Source: RGIG426 sp045598065 (lineage in GTDB: Bacteria; Bacillota; Clostridia; Oscillospirales; Acutalibacteraceae). Taken from it: 64,000 nucleotides of DNA. The notes under the pieces were generated by a model, which was not told the origin of the DNA, did not search any database, and was given only the letters and a program-made list of their open reading frames with translations. The position numbers and the translations under genes are program-made. The stretch covers positions 8,111 through 72,110 of the forward strand of contig JAZLLJ010000030.1 of the NCBI GenBank assembly GCA_045598065.1, given 5' to 3'. Shown here piece by piece: positions 60,555 through 64,000 of the stretch; the first letter of the stretch is position 1; every line of letters begins with the position of its first letter.

Positions 60555-60576
60555 AAACAACACCCGCTCCTTTCGG

Positions 60577-60587
60577 GAAAGGTTACA
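60577..60587 (-). promoter_or_regulatory. ECF-like -35 motif upstream of the sigma gene
   Basis: TGTAACCTTTC on the minus strand, identical to the motif at 46911-46921. A TATGAT -10 further upstream (near 60625-60635) offers an alternative housekeeping promoter. Confidence 0.35.
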
Positions 60588-60762
60588 ACCCATCCAAATT
60601 TTTTGCGCAGCTTTTGGGACCACAGTATCATATATACGCGCACATGATAGCCCAATTTCCCTTATTTTCGCATATTATATAAGAAAAGTCAACCCCTCTT
60701 TACAAGAAATAGTATAAATTTCTTCCATAATTCACCGTTTTTCGACCGACACCGGGGTTTTC

Positions 60763-60792
60763 GGAATATTTTTTCTCCTCTTTGCATAGCGT
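60763..60792 (+). promoter_or_regulatory. sigma-E-type sporulation promoter for yabPQ
   Basis: GGAATATT (60763-60770), a 14-base spacer and CATAGCGT (60785-60792) match the mother-cell sigma-E consensus (KMATATT-N14-CATACAnT). It lies 24 bases before yabP. Confidence 0.75.
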
Positions 60793-60815
60793 AAGACCAA
60801 AAAGGAGGCTTTTTT

Positions 60816-61109
60816 ATGCAAACAAAACCCCTATCCCCACCCGAACTTGCCGAAACACAGCAAATCGTCACCCTTACCGATCGTCGCCGCCTTTCCGTCT
60901 CCGGTATCACCGAAGTCATCCGCTTTGATGACACCACCGCCGCCTTTGATACCGTGCAAGGACGGCTGACCGTTCGAGGCGAAAATCTGCGCGTAGAAAG
61001 GCTGGACGTGGACGCCGGAAATTTGATACTAAAAGGCACGATAAGCGCCCTTGGGTATACCGGAAACAATGCGGAAAAATCCGGCGTTTTCGGAAAAATA
61101 TTTCGCTGA
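60816..61109 (+). CDS. yabP: sporulation protein YabP
   Basis: A 97-residue protein of the YabP/YqfC family, needed for spore envelope assembly in the mother cell. The pattern TLTDRRRLSVSGITEVIRFD, TVQGRLTVRGENLRVERLD and NLILKGTISALGYT is characteristic. AAGGAGG precedes ATG 60816. It is followed at 15 bases by yabQ, as in Bacillus. Confidence 0.93.
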   Translation: MQTKPLSPPELAETQQIVTLTDRRRLSVSGITEVIRFDDTTAAFDTVQGRLTVRGENLRVERLDVDAGNLILKGTISALGYTGNNAEKSGVFGKIFR

Positions 61110-61124
61110 GGAAGCCGCGGCTAT

Positions 61125-61505
61125 ATGGAACTTATCAACAACGAAAAAGCGCTGTATACCTTGTTTTTGTGCATAGGATACGGCGTGGTATGCGGAGCGC
61201 TTTTTGCCGGCATTGCCCACCTGCTTCCACTGCGAAAGCACCAGAAAATTCGGCGAATGATACGGGACATATCTTTATCTTTTTGGTCAGCTCTCGGACT
61301 GTTTCTTTTGTCGCTTTCCCTCACCGACGGCCGTCCGCGTTTTTCTCTTTTTTTCGGAACAGCCATCGGTTGGTTTTCTTGGAAATTGATTTTTAAGCAA
61401 CCGTTTTTCACGGCAATTCATTGGCTCTGCCGTCCGATCGCGCTATGTTGTCATACAATCCGTTCGTTTTTTTATTCTCTGAGGGTAATCATTCAAAAAA
61501 AATAA
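61125..61505 (+). CDS. yabQ: spore cortex protein YabQ
   Basis: A 126-residue polytopic membrane protein with four hydrophobic stretches (LYTLFLCIGYGVVCGALFAG, ISLSFWSALGLFLLSLSL and others). Identity rests on length, topology and the position yabP-yabQ-divIC-yabR; the sequence itself diverges. It is needed for cortex formation in Bacillus. Its ribosome site GAGGAAG overlaps the yabP stop. Confidence 0.85.
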   Translation: MELINNEKALYTLFLCIGYGVVCGALFAGIAHLLPLRKHQKIRRMIRDISLSFWSALGLFLLSLSLTDGRPRFSLFFGTAIGWFSWKLIFKQPFFTAIHWLCRPIALCCHTIRSFFYSLRVIIQKK

Positions 61506-61534
61506 AAAAACCTGAAATTTTTTTCAAAAACCTA

Positions 61535-61564
61535 TTGAAATCCCCGAGGGAATCAGTATATAAT
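61535..61564 (+). promoter_or_regulatory. promoter for divIC-yabR
   Basis: TTGAAA (61535-61540), an 18-base spacer and TATAAT (61559-61564). It lets divIC be expressed in growth independently of the sporulation genes upstream. Confidence 0.75.
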
Positions 61565-61613
61565 AGCAACAATTAAATATATTTTTCCCATTGGGAATTG
61601 AGGATGGTAGAAA

Positions 61614-61877
61614 ATGAAGACAAAAGGAAGTCTCCTGCTTCGCCTTGCTTTGATTCTTTTCGCCGGATATATAATCGTTATGCTCGTCCAACTCCAAATG
61701 CAAATCAACTCAAAGCAGATGGAAATCGACAGCATACAGGCTCAAATTCGCGAACTTCAAGAAGGAAACGCCGTTTTGGAAGAGGAGCTTAAAAGCCCCG
61801 ATAAAGCACAGGAAAAAGCGGCGCAAGACCAAGGCTACGTCGGACACGACGATGACATATACGAGGAATATAACTGA
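61614..61877 (+). CDS. divIC: septum formation initiator DivIC/FtsB-like
   Basis: Bitopic divisome protein of 87 residues: short basic N terminus, one helix (LLRLALILFAGYIIVMLVQL), then a coiled coil (MQINSKQMEIDSIQAQIREL, about 30-60) and a short acidic end. It partners FtsL and DivIB at the septum. Position before yabR supports it. Confidence 0.9.
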   Translation: MKTKGSLLLRLALILFAGYIIVMLVQLQMQINSKQMEIDSIQAQIRELQEGNAVLEEELKSPDKAQEKAAQDQGYVGHDDDIYEEYN

Positions 61878-61903
61878 GTCAACAAGTAAAGGCAGGCGGC
61901 AGT

Positions 61904-62389
61904 ATGCAACTGGAAGTAGGTTCGATTTTAGAGGGTAAAGTCACCGGCATCGCCAAATTCGGCGCCTTTGTCGAAGTGGCGGACGGTGTTACCGGCATGG
62001 TCCATATCTCGGAGGTTTCGTCCTCTTTTGTCAACGATATTCACGACCATTTGACCGAAGGACAATCCGTTAAAGTAAAAGTGATGTCGGTGGAAGAAAA
62101 CGGCAAAATTGCCCTTTCCATCAAAAAAGCCGAGGCGCCGGACACCCAAAAACGCGCGCCCCGTCCCACTGCGCCCGGTTCCAAGCGCGAAACCGCCCAA
62201 AAGAAACGCGCGCCGCGCCCTGCTGCCGAGCCGGTCACTCGTCCCGGTGATGCGGAATGGGAGCCGCGCAAGAGCAATTCCGGCTCGTTTGAAGAAATGA
62301 TGTCCCGCTTCAAGCAGGACAGCGATGAGAAACTCTCCGGTATGAAAAAAGCGGTGGACGATCGCCGCACCGGATATCACCGCAAATAA
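61904..62389 (+). CDS. yabR: S1 RNA-binding domain protein (YabR-like)
   Basis: Residues 1-72 are one S1 domain (VGSILEGKVTGIAKFGAFVE, GMVHISEVSSSFVNDIHDHL, VKVKVMSVEENGKIALSIK). The rest is a basic Pro/Arg-rich linker (KKRAPRPAAEPVTRPG) and a helical tail (SFEEMMSRFKQDSDEKLSGM), as in Firmicutes YabR. 161 residues. RNA target not known. Confidence 0.93.
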   Translation: MQLEVGSILEGKVTGIAKFGAFVEVADGVTGMVHISEVSSSFVNDIHDHLTEGQSVKVKVMSVEENGKIALSIKKAEAPDTQKRAPRPTAPGSKRETAQKKRAPRPAAEPVTRPGDAEWEPRKSNSGSFEEMMSRFKQDSDEKLSGMKKAVDDRRTGYHRK

Positions 62390-62399
62390 TGTCAAAAAT

Positions 62400-62425
62400 A
62401 GGCAGGTGAACCCTGCCTGTTTTTC
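62400..62425 (+). terminator. terminator after yabR
   Basis: AGGCAGG-TGAAC-CCTGCCT stem followed by GTTTTT, 10 bases after the yabR stop. Confidence 0.85.
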
Positions 62426-62457
62426 CGTTTTAGAACTGAAAAAGCGAGGATTTTACT

Positions 62458-63105
62458 ATGAAAAAAGGCGCTGCAACCTCCAAAAAAGAAGGTTCTGCAT
62501 CCCCGAAAAAGGACGTTTCCCCTAAAAAAGATAATACAAAATCCGCCAAAAATAACACCTCTTCCGAGCCCCCGAAAAGTCCCTTTATCGCCAAGGTGTT
62601 TTCTGTGTTTTTTATGATTTTGGCGTGGACAGTCGAGGCTATCGGCGGCCTGTTTTATCCTCTGCTCCTCATTCTCGGTTCACTGCTCGTCCCCACCAAC
62701 GAGGGCAATTATATTGTCCACACTCCCGGTCTTCCGTTGGTTTTGGTGGGACTTGGTTTTGCCGCCGTATTTATGTTAACCGGCCTCATCCTCTTTCACA
62801 AAAAGAAAACCAAATGGGCATTTATTTTCATGATTACCGCTGCCGTGCTGTTCATCGCTTGTTTCATCGGCATTTCCAGCCTCTTTATCAACAAAAACAG
62901 CGCCATCAGTTTGGATTATCGCGGAGAATACAAATTAACGCAAGCAAAACTCATCTGGCGCCACGGTATTCCGGTACTGATTCCCGTTTTTGCGATGCTC
63001 TCTATGGTGGTTAAAAACGTTGCCAGCGAACGCAAACTGTTTAAAGAAGCCATAGACGAGATCAAAGAAGACGAAAAGAAAGGCAAGAAAGTCTCTTTGG
63101 ATTAA
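62458..63105 (+). CDS. hypothetical membrane protein, 215 aa
   Basis: Not recognised. A Lys/Ser-rich cytosolic start (about 1-42, KKGAATSKKEGSASPKKD) is followed by four hydrophobic segments (VFSVFFMILAWTVEAIGGLF, LVLVGLGFAAVFMLTGLILF, AFIFMITAAVLFIACFIGI, IPVLIPVFAMLSMVV) and a charged C-terminal helix (FKEAIDEIKEDEKKGKK). It lies between yabR and guaA with its own ribosome site. Confidence 0.7.
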   Translation: MKKGAATSKKEGSASPKKDVSPKKDNTKSAKNNTSSEPPKSPFIAKVFSVFFMILAWTVEAIGGLFYPLLLILGSLLVPTNEGNYIVHTPGLPLVLVGLGFAAVFMLTGLILFHKKKTKWAFIFMITAAVLFIACFIGISSLFINKNSAISLDYRGEYKLTQAKLIWRHGIPVLIPVFAMLSMVVKNVASERKLFKEAIDEIKEDEKKGKKVSLD

Positions 63106-63164
63106 GCCTTTTCGTCCCTAACTGTGTTTATAAATTTTCAATATAAGAAAGAAGGATGTTCCAA

Positions 63165-64000
63165 ATGAAGCAAGACCTCATCGCCATTTTGGACGTTGGT
63201 TCGGAGGAGAACTCCCGCCTCGCCCGCGCTATCCGCGCCCTCGGTGTGTATAGCGAAATCTATCCCCACGACATCAAAAAAGAGGAACTGTTCGGTCAGC
63301 AAAACCTCCGCGGTATCATCGTAAACGGCGGCCCGAACAACGTGCTGAACGGCAAACCCGTGACTGTCAAAGACTTTGTCTATGACAGCGACGTGCCGGT
63401 GCTGGTCATCGACCACAAAACCAAAAAACACCCGACCGACGTGAAAAAACTCCCGTCTTCGGATGCGAAACTCGCCGCGGTGCTCAAAGACTTCCTCTTT
63501 AAGACCTGCAAAGCCGAGAAAAACTGGAATATGGAAAACTTCATCGCCGACCAGGTGGAAGCCATCCGCGCCCAAGTGGGCAAGAAAAAGGTGCTTCTCG
63601 CCCTCTCCGGCGGTGTCGATTCCTCTGTTGTTGCCGCGTTGTTGCTCAAAGCCATCGGCAACCAACTTCACACCGTCCACGTCAACCACGGTCTGATGCG
63701 CAAAAACGAGAGCGAAAGCGTGCTGAAAGTCTTCCGCGACCAGTACAAAGCCAACGTCGTCTACGTCGATGCGACCGACCGCTATCTCGATAAGCTCGCC
63801 GGTGTCAGCAACCCCGAGAAAAAACGCAAGATCATCGGCAAAGAGTTCATCGACATCTTCGCCGAAGAAGCCAAAAAACTCAAAGGTATCGAGTTTTTGG
63901 CGCAAGGCACCATCTACCCCGACATCGTGGAAAGCGGCACCAAAACCGGCAAAGCCGTCAAAGCCCACCACAACGTCGGCGGCCTGCCGAAAGATTTGCA
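63165..64000 (+). CDS. guaA: GMP synthase with degenerate glutaminase domain, 3' end outside window
   Basis: Converts XMP to GMP. Reading from ATG 63165 (GAAGGA upstream) stays open to the window edge. The ATP-pyrophosphatase part is normal: PP-loop LSGGVDSSVV (about 147-156), VNHGLMRKNESE, KRKIIGKEFI, LAQGTIYPDIVES and KAHHNVGGLPKDL. The amidotransferase part begins as in the family (ILDVGSEENSRLARAIRALG, GIIVNGGPNNVLNG), but after VPVLVIDHKTK, where GICYG with the nucleophile is expected, about 90 residues are missing and the sequence joins LKDFLFKTC just before the synthetase domain. Cys, His and Glu of the triad are absent, so use of free ammonia is likely (inference). Confidence 0.94.
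   Translation, partial: MKQDLIAILDVGSEENSRLARAIRALGVYSEIYPHDIKKEELFGQQNLRGIIVNGGPNNVLNGKPVTVKDFVYDSDVPVLVIDHKTKKHPTDVKKLPSSDAKLAAVLKDFLFKTCKAEKNWNMENFIADQVEAIRAQVGKKKVLLALSGGVDSSVVAALLLKAIGNQLHTVHVNHGLMRKNESESVLKVFRDQYKANVVYVDATDRYLDKLAGVSNPEKKRKIIGKEFIDIFAEEAKKLKGIEFLAQGTIYPDIVESGTKTGKAVKAHHNVGGLPKDL

Noticed and set aside
63138..63971. 277-residue minus-strand open frame at the window end
   Set aside because: Phe/Val/Asp-rich antisense of guaA, whose PP-loop and other motifs are clear on the plus strand.

Overview
The window reads as a chromosome segment of an anaerobic, spore-forming, Gram-positive member of the Clostridia, probably Oscillospirales/Ruminococcaceae-like. Support comes from the yabP-yabQ sporulation pair with a sigma-E-like promoter, a clostridial-order Rnf complex (CDGEAB), a type III glutamine synthetase, RNase J, a SpoIIE-type phosphatase, lipoprotein boxes and strong AGGAGG ribosome sites. 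Base composition and gene style are fairly even, apart from a few AT-richer hypothetical genes near 7.8-8.7 kb and 12.5-15.8 kb.

Layout. 1-5.1 kb (minus): rnj-rplI-dnaB-tilS operon behind a consensus promoter. 5.2-7.4 kb (plus): rnhA, then a NifS/NifU iron-sulfur assembly pair. 7.4-7.8 kb: a terminator and a long imperfect inverted-repeat element. 7.8-16 kb (minus): an unknown protein, a membrane SpoIIE/RsbU-type phosphatase, two tRNA-Leu genes (GAG and UAG), a YdjI-like SPFH/zinc-ribbon protein and three unknown proteins. 16-18.7 kb (minus): valS. 18.8-20.9 kb (plus): apgM and a pyridoxamine kinase. 21.2-29.6 kb (minus): rnfCDGEAB followed by a duplicated-domain lipoprotein, ApbE flavinyltransferase, a NusG-II protein and a Gx transporter, together a membrane redox module. 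29.8-40.2 kb (plus): type III glutamine synthetase, deoC-deoD-deoB-cdd nucleoside salvage, potABCD polyamine import with a structured leader, and an aldose-1-epimerase relative.

40.3-60.6 kb (minus) is the most unusual part: twelve co-directional genes that look like a minimal type IV secretion-like apparatus. In transcription order they are an ECF sigma factor, a small soluble protein, a VirB2/TrbC-like pilin, a beta-helix-like secreted protein with a coiled coil, VirD4, an Ig-like type I membrane protein, a VirB6-like channel with long repetitive tail, VirB4 with a fused N-terminal membrane segment, a STAS protein, a ~1650-residue secreted repeat protein, a smaller membrane-anchored protein sharing a motif with it, and a charged cytosolic protein. 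No relaxase, integrase, replication protein or attachment site is visible, and the flanks are housekeeping genes. I infer a resident envelope system rather than a conjugative element.

60.7-64 kb (plus): yabP, yabQ, divIC, yabR, an unknown membrane protein and the start of guaA. The GMP synthase has lost most of its glutaminase domain, including the nucleophilic cysteine.
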